A stretch of DNA of 64,000 nt from Sporosarcina psychrophila (GTDB lineage: Bacteria > Bacillota > Bacilli > Bacillales_A > Planococcaceae). This document shows positions 53,341 through 61,229 of this stretch, in pieces; position 1 is the stretch's first letter, and the number at the start of each line of letters is the position of its first letter. Location of the stretch: NCBI RefSeq assembly GCF_001590685.1, contig NZ_CP014616.1:2107001-2171000 (forward strand), written 5' to 3'. The notes under the pieces are model-generated. The model was not told the DNA's origin. It ran no database searches and was given only the letters and a program-made list of their open reading frames with translations. The position numbers and the translations under genes were made by a program.

Positions 53341-54477
53341 TTAAGATAGACGGTTTCTAAAATCGTCATACCCAAACTGTTTAATCACTTGAATACCATC
53401 ACTAACGGTATTTAAGGCGATAGAAGGTAAGTTAACACCATTAAATGTATTGTTTTTCACCATCGAGTAGTGGCCCATATCACAAAAGACAAGCTTATCA
53501 CCAGGCTTTAAAGGCTCATCAAAAGAATAATCACCAATGACGTCTCCAGCTAGGCAAGTAGGTCCACCGAATCGATAGGTGTAAGCCTTTTCGTTTGGCA
53601 TTCCTGCACCAATGATTTCAGGGCGATAAGGCATCTCCAGTACATCAGGCATATGACATGCTGCTGAAGTATCTAAAATAGCAATTGGCATACCGTTGTG
53701 GAGGGTGTCCAAAACAGTCGCAACAAGATAGCCAGTATTCAATGCAACAGCTTCACCAGGCTCTAAATACACTTGTACACCGTATTTATTCTTCATAAAC
53801 AGTATCGAACGGATAAGTGTTTCGATATCATAATCGGGTCTTGTGATATGATGCCCACCGCCGAAGTTGATCCACTTCATATTTTTAATGTATTCCCCAA
53901 ACTTTTCATCGACAACTTGCACGGTGCGCTCCAGCGTATCAGAGTTTTGTTCGCACATCGTATGGAAGTGTAAGCCATCGATGCCTTCAAGCTGGTCCGC
54001 TTCAAAATTCTCAAGCGTAACGCCAAACCTTGAATGCGAAAAACAAGGATTGTACATATCGACTTCGATTTCAGAGTATTCAGGATTAATGCGAAGTCCA
54101 ATTTCTATTTGTTTTGGATGGTTTTTAATTTTTTCTTTGAATTGATTATATTGTTGAAACGAATTAAAGACGATGTGATCTGAATAAGAAAGAATCTCAT
54201 CAATCTCTGTTTCCGAAAAGGCAGGAGCGTAGGTGTGTACTTCCTTGCCCATTTCTTCGAAGCCCAGTCTTGCTTCGTGTACGGAACTAGATGTTACCCC
54301 GTTCAAGTATTCTCCGATTAACGGATAAACTGAGAACATCGAAAATCCTTTTTGAGCAAGTAGAATCTTACAGCCCGTCTGGTCAATAACAGACTTCATT
54401 TTTTCCAAGTTTTTAATAAGCAATCCTTCGTCCACTACATAGCAGGGGGAGGGGAGTGCATTTAAATCAATATTCAA
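53341..54477 (-). CDS. nspC: Carboxynorspermidine/carboxyspermidine decarboxylase
   Basis: A 378-residue PLP enzyme of the alanine-racemase/DAPDC fold that decarboxylates carboxyspermidine (or carboxynorspermidine) to spermidine (or norspermidine). The PLP lysine is in LLAQKGFS (about residue 43). Other motifs: HFHTMCEQNSDTLERT, NFGGGHHITRPDYD, YLEPGEAVAL and LDTSAACHMPDVLEMPYRP. The frame extends to 54498; TTG 54477 is seven bases from GGAGGG and gives the family start. It is the last gene of the six-gene polyamine operon. Confidence 0.93.
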   Translation of the reverse strand: MNIDLNALPSPCYVVDEGLLIKNLEKMKSVIDQTGCKILLAQKGFSMFSVYPLIGEYLNGVTSSSVHEARLGFEEMGKEVHTYAPAFSETEIDEILSYSDHIVFNSFQQYNQFKEKIKNHPKQIEIGLRINPEYSEIEVDMYNPCFSHSRFGVTLENFEADQLEGIDGLHFHTMCEQNSDTLERTVQVVDEKFGEYIKNMKWINFGGGHHITRPDYDIETLIRSILFMKNKYGVQVYLEPGEAVALNTGYLVATVLDTLHNGMPIAILDTSAACHMPDVLEMPYRPEIIGAGMPNEKAYTYRFGGPTCLAGDVIGDYSFDEPLKPGDKLVFCDMGHYSMVKNNTFNGVNLPSIALNTVSDGIQVIKQFGYDDFRNRLS

Positions 54478-54490
54478 TTTCAAGCCCTCC

Positions 54491-55690
54491 TCAGTCAATC
54501 AATTCAGGATTGAAGCTTTCCTGCCATGGTAGACCATATTTGTTGAGTGCTTCCATGAATGGATCAGGATTGAACTCTTCGATATTGTGTACGCCAGGAT
54601 TCTTCCATTTACCCGTCATTACCAGCATCGCACCGATCATTGCAGGGACACCTGTTGTATACGAAATTGCTTGTGAACCTACTTCTTTGTAACATTCTTG
54701 ATGGTCACAAATATTGTAAACATAATACGTTTTCTCTTCGCCGTCTTTGATACCTTGGAAAATACAGCCGATATTCGTTTTTCCTATTGTTCTTGGCCCA
54801 AGAGAAGCTGGATCCGGTAGCACAGCTTTTAAGAATTGAAGGGGAGCGATTTCTTTCCCATCGAAAAGGATTGGTTCAATAGAAGTCATTCCAACGTTTT
54901 CAAGCACTTTTAAGTGGTTCAAATAGTTCTCTGAGAACGTCATCCAGAAACGAATTTTTTTGATACCTGTAATATTGAGTGCAAGGGATTCCAGTTCCTC
55001 GTGATGTAATAAGTAAACATCTTTTGGACCGATTTCAGGAAGATTATAGACACGTTTAATTGATAATGGTTCAGTTTCGATGAACTCACCATTTTCAAAA
55101 TAGCTTCCATTAGCTGTGATTTCACGGATGTTAATTTCAGGATTAAAGTTAGTAGCGAACGGATAGCCGTGATCACCAGCGTTTGCGTCCACAATGTCAA
55201 TCGTATGAATTTCATCGAAATGATGTTTTAGTGCATGCGCAGAGAAGACACCTGTAACGCCCGGATCGAAGCCGCTTCCAAGTAGGGCAGTGATGCCAGC
55301 TTTTTCAAAACGTTCTCTGTAAGCCCATTGCCAGCTGTATTCAAACTTAGCTTCGTCAAGAGGTTCGTAGTTTGCTGTATCGACATAGTCAACGCCAGTA
55401 GCAAGACATGCATCCATGATCGTTAAATCCTGATATGGCAATGCAACGTTAATGACGATATCTGGTTGGAATTTATTAATAAGTTCAACCAGTTCTTCCA
55501 CATTATCAGCATCTACTTGCGCCGTTTGAATTTTAGTACGGCCGCCATCCAGTTTTTCTTTTAACGCATCACATTTAGATACTGTACGACTTGCGATACA
55601 GATTTCTTCGAATACGTCAGGAACCTGACAACATTTATGAACAACTACTCCTGCAACTCCACCAGCACCAATAATTAACGCTTTTCCCAT
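54491..55690 (-). CDS. Carboxynorspermidine (carboxyspermidine) synthase
   Basis: A 399-residue saccharopine-dehydrogenase-like enzyme (CASDH) that couples aspartate beta-semialdehyde with putrescine (or diaminopropane), using NADPH. It begins MGKALIIGAGGVAGVVVHKC (cofactor loop), then INVALPYQDLTIMDACLATGVDYVDTANYEP. LLGSGFDPGVTGVFSAHALKH is the substrate region. ATG 55690 follows GGCGGGTG; GTG 55699 is an alternative. Its stop lies 13 bases before the start of nspC. It is separated from speB by about 290 bp containing repeat copy E, a break within an otherwise tight operon. Confidence 0.92.
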   Translation of the reverse strand: MGKALIIGAGGVAGVVVHKCCQVPDVFEEICIASRTVSKCDALKEKLDGGRTKIQTAQVDADNVEELVELINKFQPDIVINVALPYQDLTIMDACLATGVDYVDTANYEPLDEAKFEYSWQWAYRERFEKAGITALLGSGFDPGVTGVFSAHALKHHFDEIHTIDIVDANAGDHGYPFATNFNPEINIREITANGSYFENGEFIETEPLSIKRVYNLPEIGPKDVYLLHHEELESLALNITGIKKIRFWMTFSENYLNHLKVLENVGMTSIEPILFDGKEIAPLQFLKAVLPDPASLGPRTIGKTNIGCIFQGIKDGEEKTYYVYNICDHQECYKEVGSQAISYTTGVPAMIGAMLVMTGKWKNPGVHNIEEFNPDPFMEALNKYGLPWQESFNPELID

Positions 55691-55738
55691 AATGAACACC
55701 CGCCTATAATATAGTTTTTTTAGATTGAAAAGTTGAAG

Positions 55739-55942
55739 TAAAGAATTCCTTCAAATCTGCTGCGGCGCTAGGGGATGCCTCCCGCCAAGATTAGTCGAGA
55801 TATCCTTGAACCTAAAGGAAATAACCTCTGGACATTAACTGTATAATTTCTGCAAAGTACTCAGAAATTATACAAACCGAACTCTTCGTTGTTCGGTTGG
55901 CTATCCCTTTTAAGGCGCCTACGCTCAGTTTATACATGTATC
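55739..55942 (+). repeat. Dispersed repeat, copy E (long form with extra hairpins)
   Basis: Both ends match copy F (CTGCGGCGCTAGGGGATGCCTCCCGCC; GGCTATCCCTTTTAAGGCGCCTACGCTCAGTTTATA), but the centre is replaced by two perfect hairpins. One is GTATAATTTCTG/CAGAAATTATAC (12 bp), the other AACCGAAC/GTTCGGTT (8 bp). It lies between speB and the CASDH gene, both transcribed leftward, and may affect read-through. Confidence 0.8.
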
Positions 55943-55980
55943 CAAACGCCACACCCCGGTGCCAGTTACTGCCACCGAAT

Positions 55981-56826
55981 TCAAATTGCCAATAACAATT
56001 CGCGTAGTACTTTACATGCTACCGCTGTCGAGACACCGCTTTGATCGTAAATCGGAGATAGCTCGTTTACATCACAAGCAACAATATTGAGGCCGCTTAC
56101 TGTTAACATGGCATTCAGTAATTCCATAAAGCTGACTCCGCCGGCTTCAGGTGTACCTGTTCCAGGAAATACAGAAGGGTCCAATACATCCAAATCGATG
56201 GTTAAATAGACTGGTTTACCTTTAAGCTTTTCAACGACTTCTTCTAATCCGTTAAAGTTAAACTTGTTCGTAAACACATGGTCTTTACCCCATTGGAATT
56301 CACTGCGGTCTCCAGAGCGGATACCGAATTGGAAGATCTTGTCGTCTCCGAGTAAGTCCCATACTCTGTGAATAACGGTGGCATGAGAAAGGGTTTCCCC
56401 AAGATAGTCCTCACGTAAATCTGCATGTGCGTCAAATTGAATGACATGAAGGTCAGGATGTTTTTTGGCAACAGCACGCATTGCACCGAGTGTCACCAGA
56501 TGTTCCCCGCCAATCATGCAGGGAATCTTGCCGTCATCCAAAATTTGAGTTGTGAAATCTTCAATTTGTCCTAATGCTCTTGTCGTGTTCCCAAAACTTA
56601 ATTCTAAATCGCCACCGTCAAATACAGCGATATCCTCTAAGTCTTTATCCTGATAAGGGCTATACGTCTCAATTCCAAACGATTCACCACGCATTGCTTT
56701 ACTTGCGAAGCGTGTACCAGGACGAAAAGAAGTTGTAGAGTCAAATGGAGCCCCAAAAATAACGATTTTCGATTCTTCATACTCATTGTCACAACCAATA
56801 AACGTTTCAACATTTCTATTCAACAT
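55981..56826 (-). CDS. speB: Agmatinase
   Basis: A 281-residue ureohydrolase that splits agmatine into putrescine and urea. The two-manganese site is complete: GGEHLVTLGAM (His), QFDAHADLREDY (Asp/His/Asp), SHATVIHR and TIDLDVLDPSVFPGTGTPEAGG (Asp/Asp). It follows speE with an 11-base overlap and has its own AAAGGAGC. Substrate by operon context (arginine decarboxylase upstream). Confidence 0.95.
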   Translation of the reverse strand: MLNRNVETFIGCDNEYEESKIVIFGAPFDSTTSFRPGTRFASKAMRGESFGIETYSPYQDKDLEDIAVFDGGDLELSFGNTTRALGQIEDFTTQILDDGKIPCMIGGEHLVTLGAMRAVAKKHPDLHVIQFDAHADLREDYLGETLSHATVIHRVWDLLGDDKIFQFGIRSGDRSEFQWGKDHVFTNKFNFNGLEEVVEKLKGKPVYLTIDLDVLDPSVFPGTGTPEAGGVSFMELLNAMLTVSGLNIVACDVNELSPIYDQSGVSTAVACKVLRELLLAI

Positions 56827-57667
56827 CTTTTAATTGCTCCTTTACATAGTTTGGAAGTGCAAATGAACCAACATGAATGTCTGTATTGTAATACCTTGTT
56901 TTCAGGTCAAGGTCATTCCATGCTGTTGCATCCAAATCTTGAATAGGGTCAAATTTCTTCGACGCAAAACCAAACAACCAATGACCGGATGGATAAGTTG
57001 GCATGTGAAATTGATAAACTTTACAAACAGGGAAGAAGCCCACGATTTTTTGGTGTGCTTTCCTCATACCAAGCGCATCCTCAGCGTAAAAGGGACTTTC
57101 ATGTTGATTCACAAGAATTCCATCTTCTTTCAGCGCTTTATAACAGTTGCCGTAGAATTCTTTTGTGAATAGCCCTTCACCTGGACCGAATGGATCTGTC
57201 GAGTCCACAATGATCAAATCATAATCATTTTCGATTTTACGAACAAATTTTAGCCCGTCTTCAAAGTACAGATTAACCCTCGGGTCATCTAATTTCGAGG
57301 CTGTCTGCGGTAAATATTCTCTGCAGACATCAACAACCATCTTATCAATTTCAACCATGTCGATTTGTTCAATAGTTGGGTAAGCAGTCAATTCACGGAT
57401 TGTTCCACCATCACCAGCCCCAATGACTAGTACTTTTTTTATAGTCGGATTGGTTGCCATTGCTACATGCGTAATCATCTCGTGATATATAAATTCATCT
57501 TTTTCAGTACACATTACGAGTCCATCTAGTGTAAGAACACGGCCAAACTCCGACGTTTGTAAAATATCGATTTTTTGAAAATCACTTTTACCCGTGTAGA
57601 GGTGCTCTTCCACTTCCAATGAAAAACGGACATTAGGCGAATGATTTTCTGTATACCATAAATTCAT
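56816..57667 (-). CDS. speE: Spermidine synthase
   Basis: A 283-residue aminopropyltransferase that moves the propylamine group of decarboxylated SAM to putrescine. The SAM-like site is VLVIGAGDGGTIRELTAYP (about 85-103) and VEIDKMVVDVCREYLPQ. The active Asp is in DLIIVDSTDPFGPGEGLFTKEFY, and YPSGHWLFGFASK is near the C-terminus. It overlaps the speA stop by four bases (ATGA) and carries GAAGGAG. Confidence 0.95.
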   Translation of the reverse strand: MNLWYTENHSPNVRFSLEVEEHLYTGKSDFQKIDILQTSEFGRVLTLDGLVMCTEKDEFIYHEMITHVAMATNPTIKKVLVIGAGDGGTIRELTAYPTIEQIDMVEIDKMVVDVCREYLPQTASKLDDPRVNLYFEDGLKFVRKIENDYDLIIVDSTDPFGPGEGLFTKEFYGNCYKALKEDGILVNQHESPFYAEDALGMRKAHQKIVGFFPVCKVYQFHMPTYPSGHWLFGFASKKFDPIQDLDATAWNDLDLKTRYYNTDIHVGSFALPNYVKEQLKDVE

Positions 57668-59124
57668 TTCGCCAACTCCTTCAACACATTAATATTTGCA
57701 ATGTCGCTGTCTTCAGTACCTGTTAAGAAACAGCCTTTATCTTTGGAGTATTGAATGAAATCCAAAATTTCCTCTGTAATCCGTTCACCAGGCGCCAAAA
57801 TCGGGATACCTGGGGGGTAACACATAACGAATTCACTGGAAATATAACCTGCGCTCTCCGAAATGGGCAACTTTTGCTTAGGCGCATAAAAGGCTTCTTG
57901 CGGTGTGAAAGCAACTTGCGGACGAATGTAATCATGGATGAAAACGCTGTTTTTATTCTTAGAATAGCGGCGTTTTATTTCAGCGAGTGCTGCGACTAAC
58001 CGTTCCAAATCTAGATGCCTGTCACCGACAGAAATATAAGCCAAAATATTACCGATATCGCCAAATTCAATTTGAATATCATACTCATCTCTAAGAATGT
58101 CATAGACTTCAATTCCGGCTAAGCCAATGTCGCGGGTATCCACCGAAAGTTTCGTAACATCAAAGTCGAAAATCGTATCTCCATTAATCAATTCTTTCGA
58201 ATAGGCGTAATAGCCGCCAATCTTATTGATTTCAGTCCTTGTATAGTGTGCCATTTCGGCAACCTTTTGAAATATCTCTTTTCCGTTAAGCGCTAAACTT
58301 CTTCTCGAGATATCCAGGGAAGAGAGCAGTAAATAAGATCCGCTTGTCGTTTGTGTCAAATTGATAATCTGCCTCGTATAACCTTCGCTTACGTCATTGT
58401 TTATCAACAAAAAAGAGCTTTGTGTCAATGACCCGCCGGATTTGTGCATACTAACGGATGCCATATCAGCACCAACTGACATAGCAGAAGCGGGAAGATT
58501 ATCACCAAAGTAAAAATGAGTACCATGTGCCTCATCGACAAGGACGAGCATATCGTGTTGATGTGCAAGATCGGTAAGAGCTTGCAGGTTTGAACAAATC
58601 CCATAATAAGTAGGATTGTTGATGAGAATGGCTTTAGCATCTGTGTTTTCTAAGATAGCTTGTTCTACATCTTTTACGGCCATTCCTAAAGGAATGCCAA
58701 GTTCACTGTGTACGCCCGGATTAACATAGATAGGAACGGCACCACTTAAAATGAGGGCATTAATCGCACTGCGATGTACATTGCGTGGCATAATGATTTT
58801 ATCCCCAGCTTTGCATGCCGTCATGATCATTGCCTGTACTGCAGATGTGGTACCATTCACCATGAAAAAGGCGTGCTTAGCATTAAATGCTTGAGCTGCT
58901 AATTCTTCTGCCTCTTTTATAACCGAAACAGGGTGGCAGAGATTATCAAGTGGTTTCATGGAATTGACATCCATAGTCAAGCATTGTTCACCTAAAAATG
59001 CAGCTAATTCAGGATTACCTCTTCCACGTTTATGACCTGGAACGTCAAAAGGGACGACGCGCATTGATTTGTATTGATTCAGCGCCTCCATTATGGGGGC
59101 TTTATGTTGCAAAAGATGTGTCAC
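57664..59124 (-). CDS. speA: Arginine decarboxylase (Orn/Lys/Arg decarboxylase family)
   Basis: A 486-residue PLP enzyme of the fold-type I Orn/Lys/Arg decarboxylase family (Bacillus SpeA type) that makes agmatine from arginine. The PLP lysine is in MASVSMHKSGGSLTQSS (about 215-231) and the cofactor-binding DEAHGTHFYFG is just before it. The N-terminal part has PFDVPGHKRGRGNPE. GTG 59124 follows GAGGGGTGA; an ATG at 59139 overlaps the speD stop as ATGA and is an alternative. The product could be a lysine or ornithine decarboxylase, but the adjoining agmatinase gene favours arginine. Confidence 0.92.
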   Translation of the reverse strand: MTHLLQHKAPIMEALNQYKSMRVVPFDVPGHKRGRGNPELAAFLGEQCLTMDVNSMKPLDNLCHPVSVIKEAEELAAQAFNAKHAFFMVNGTTSAVQAMIMTACKAGDKIIMPRNVHRSAINALILSGAVPIYVNPGVHSELGIPLGMAVKDVEQAILENTDAKAILINNPTYYGICSNLQALTDLAHQHDMLVLVDEAHGTHFYFGDNLPASAMSVGADMASVSMHKSGGSLTQSSFLLINNDVSEGYTRQIINLTQTTSGSYLLLSSLDISRRSLALNGKEIFQKVAEMAHYTRTEINKIGGYYAYSKELINGDTIFDFDVTKLSVDTRDIGLAGIEVYDILRDEYDIQIEFGDIGNILAYISVGDRHLDLERLVAALAEIKRRYSKNKNSVFIHDYIRPQVAFTPQEAFYAPKQKLPISESAGYISSEFVMCYPPGIPILAPGERITEEILDFIQYSKDKGCFLTGTEDSDIANINVLKELAK

Positions 59125-59135
59125 GTAATCACCCC

Positions 59136-59954
59136 TCATTCATCTATATTAGAACCATTAAAAATTTCAGTCATCTCTTTTCGTAGCATGGTTGTGATTT
59201 CGAGCCTTTCATTAAGAGGTAGCTCCGAGACATCTGTATTGAACAAATAGTCCTGCAGGTTTATGTCTTTGATAAGTAGCTTTGTATGAAAGATATTGGA
59301 TTGGTGTACATTTATATCTTTCCAATGGTATTTCAGCAATGTATTGCTGTCAATATAATCCCGAATGGACTCTATAGAATGATCTATATACAATTTTTCG
59401 CCTTCCATATTGCGTGTAAATCCACGCACTCGGTAATCAGTTGTAATAATGTCTGAGTCGAAACTCCCAATCAGATAATCAAGTGCATTCAGCGGAGAAA
59501 TTGTGCCGCACGTTGAAACATCAATATCGACTCGAAAAGTAGCGATAGAATTATCGGGATGATATTCCGGATATGTGTGAACGGTAACGTGACTTTTATC
59601 GAGGTGACCAACGACTGTTTTACGAGTTCCCAAAATGGTTCGTTCACCTTTATTACACGATTCATCAATCAATGCGATTGGAAAGGCTTCCTCCGAAATA
59701 AGAATGGTCACACTTGCACCTTGTGGATCATAATCCTGTTTACTGACATTCAAGACATGTGCCCCGATAATATCTGTCACTTCGTACAGGATACTGGTTA
59801 ATCTATCAGAATTATATTGCTCATCAATATAAGCAATATATTCACTTTGCTCCCGCTCACTTTTCGCATAGCAAACATCATAGATGTTGAAGCTAAGAGT
59901 CTTTGTGAGGTTGTTAAAGCCATAAAGCTTCAGCTTATTTTCCAACCCTACCAT
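59136..59954 (-). CDS. speD: S-adenosylmethionine decarboxylase, long proteobacterial-type (class 1)
   Basis: A 272-residue self-processing pyruvoyl enzyme that makes decarboxylated SAM for SpeE. It closely resembles the 264-residue E. coli form (LKLYGFNNLTKTLSFNIYDVCYAK; DYDPQGASVTILISEE; CGTISPLNALDYLIGSFDSDI; DYRVRGFTRNMEG), not the 126-residue Bacillus subtilis form. The cleavage Ser is in HLDKSHVTVHTYPE (about residue 121). Start: ATG 59954 behind AAAGGCG; other in-frame starts exist up to 59975. First gene of the operon, with a promoter at 59981-60008. Confidence 0.93.
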   Translation of the reverse strand: MVGLENKLKLYGFNNLTKTLSFNIYDVCYAKSEREQSEYIAYIDEQYNSDRLTSILYEVTDIIGAHVLNVSKQDYDPQGASVTILISEEAFPIALIDESCNKGERTILGTRKTVVGHLDKSHVTVHTYPEYHPDNSIATFRVDIDVSTCGTISPLNALDYLIGSFDSDIITTDYRVRGFTRNMEGEKLYIDHSIESIRDYIDSNTLLKYHWKDINVHQSNIFHTKLLIKDINLQDYLFNTDVSELPLNERLEITTMLRKEMTEIFNGSNIDE

Positions 59955-59980
59955 CACGCCTTTCATGTAAAACAAATCTT

Positions 59981-60008
59981 ATTATAAAGTATAACATTTC
60001 TTAGTCAA
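59981..60008 (-). promoter_or_regulatory. Promoter of the polyamine operon
   Basis: On the minus strand TTGACT (60003-60008), a 16-base spacer and TATAAT (59981-59986). Repeat copy F begins 27 bases further upstream. Confidence 0.7.
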
Positions 60009-60035
60009 TAGAATTTATTCTTCATAAATTAAAAT

Positions 60036-60162
60036 AAAGAATCCCATTGAATTCGCTTCGGCGCTAGGGGATGCCTCTCGCCTTAAGCCAAGCAGCTTCG
60101 CGGCCAGTCTTAAGGCTTCGGCTACCCTTTGTAAGGCGCCTACGCTCGGTTGATATAGGTAT
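60036..60162 (+). repeat. Dispersed repeat, copy F (reference copy)
   Basis: The best-kept copy, 127 bp: AAAGAATCCCATTGAATTCG, CTTCGGCGCTAGGGGATGCC, CTTAAGCC...GGCTTCGG, then GGCGCCTACGCTCGGTTGATATAGG. Internal pairing includes GGCGC/GCGCC near the ends, and CTTAAG/CTTAAG in the middle, with overall dyad character. The region to 60760 shows no gene. Confidence 0.8.
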
Positions 60163-60760
60163 ATGCAGATAAAATATTTAGTAGGCATTCACTAGAGTTG
60201 CAGTAGAAAAAAGTGGAACTACTTTAAAATATTATTAATTACTTGCGAAAAAATGCCCCTAATTAGTAGTAAGGAAACGACGACTAAATCAGTTACCTAT
60301 ACTATTAAAAGGAGCTTCATGAAAAGTGTAAACTAAAGTTTAATCTTTCGTCAATAGTTTTTAAATTCAGTGTTAGTTGACTGTGAAAAAAATGGGATAG
60401 AAAATAGGTTGAAGTAGTGTAAATAAAAATGAAGAATTAATATTTTTGTAATATATATTAATTGTAAATATTTATTTATTAATTAATTTTGTTCTTCGGG
60501 AAATAGGATGCTTTCAAAATGTTAGAAGATTATTTCCTGGGAAACTAATTTTGATTATTCTTAATACAAGGAATTCTTAACGAGAGTATGTGTATTTTAA
60601 AGATTACTTTGCGTTAGATAATTTATCTGACACAGTAAAAGATGGGAATAATATCTTTCATGGCTGTATTTTCAGAAAAATACAACATGTTGATAAAGTG
60701 TATCCATTCCGCTTGTAGTTCATACGCTATTGAGTGAGTATGAAACGGAGGGAATATTGC

Positions 60761-60898
60761 ATGATAGATGTTGTGAATTTACAGGCGATTATTGAGGAGC
60801 ATCGAAGACAAATAAAGCCTAGGAGAATGACAAGTGGAGAGAAGCGAGTTCTTTCACTGCAAAAAGAGGACAGACGACTTAACGGGCAAAAGCCCTGA
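60761..60898 (+). CDS. 45-codon small protein
   Basis: ATG 60761 lies nine bases after CGGAGGG, a strong ribosome site. The frame encodes 45 residues, very basic and charged (IIEEHRRQIKPRRMTSGEKRVLSLQKEDRR), without membrane or signal segments, likely helical. The stop codon lies inside the terminator stem that follows, a compact arrangement seen for small monocistronic genes. I do not recognise the family. The combination of ribosome site, frame and terminator supports a real gene. Confidence 0.6.
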   Translation: MIDVVNLQAIIEEHRRQIKPRRMTSGEKRVLSLQKEDRRLNGQKP

Positions 60899-60912
60899 CA
60901 GTCGTTTTTTTG
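60876..60912 (+). terminator. Terminator overlapping the end of the small gene
   Basis: ACGACT and AGTCGT with an inner GGGC/GCCC pair are followed by TTTTTTT. Confidence 0.75.
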
Positions 60913-61009
60913 ATTATTTTAAAGGACGTGTGTCGTAGTATAGATGAGTATCCATTGTTCTAATAATTATCTTCAAAACTGATTCTGATTAAGGAAGAGT
61001 TATAAATCC

Positions 61010-61091
61010 ATACCAATATAAACTGAGCGAAGGAGCTTTACAAGGGGCAGTCGAAGCCCTAGCGTCGTAGCGAATTCAATAAGGTTCTTTA
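61010..61091 (-). repeat. Dispersed repeat, copy G (short form)
   Basis: ATACCAATATAAACTGAGCG, GGAGCTTTACAAGGGGCAGTCGAAGCCC, TAGCG and GTAGCGAATTC match the reverse complement of copy F with the central part deleted (82 bp). It lies about 950 bp from copy F in opposite orientation, upstream of the SEC-C gene. Confidence 0.7.
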
Positions 61092-61229
61092 TTTTTACAT
61101 TTATAGTACCGTAAATACACACGTTGTAGATGAATACACCAAACTGGCAAACTAAAATGTACACTTATTATTTTTGTATAGTCATGTTACACTTAAATGT
61201 ATTCTTAATTAGTTAAAGGACGTGTTTAT

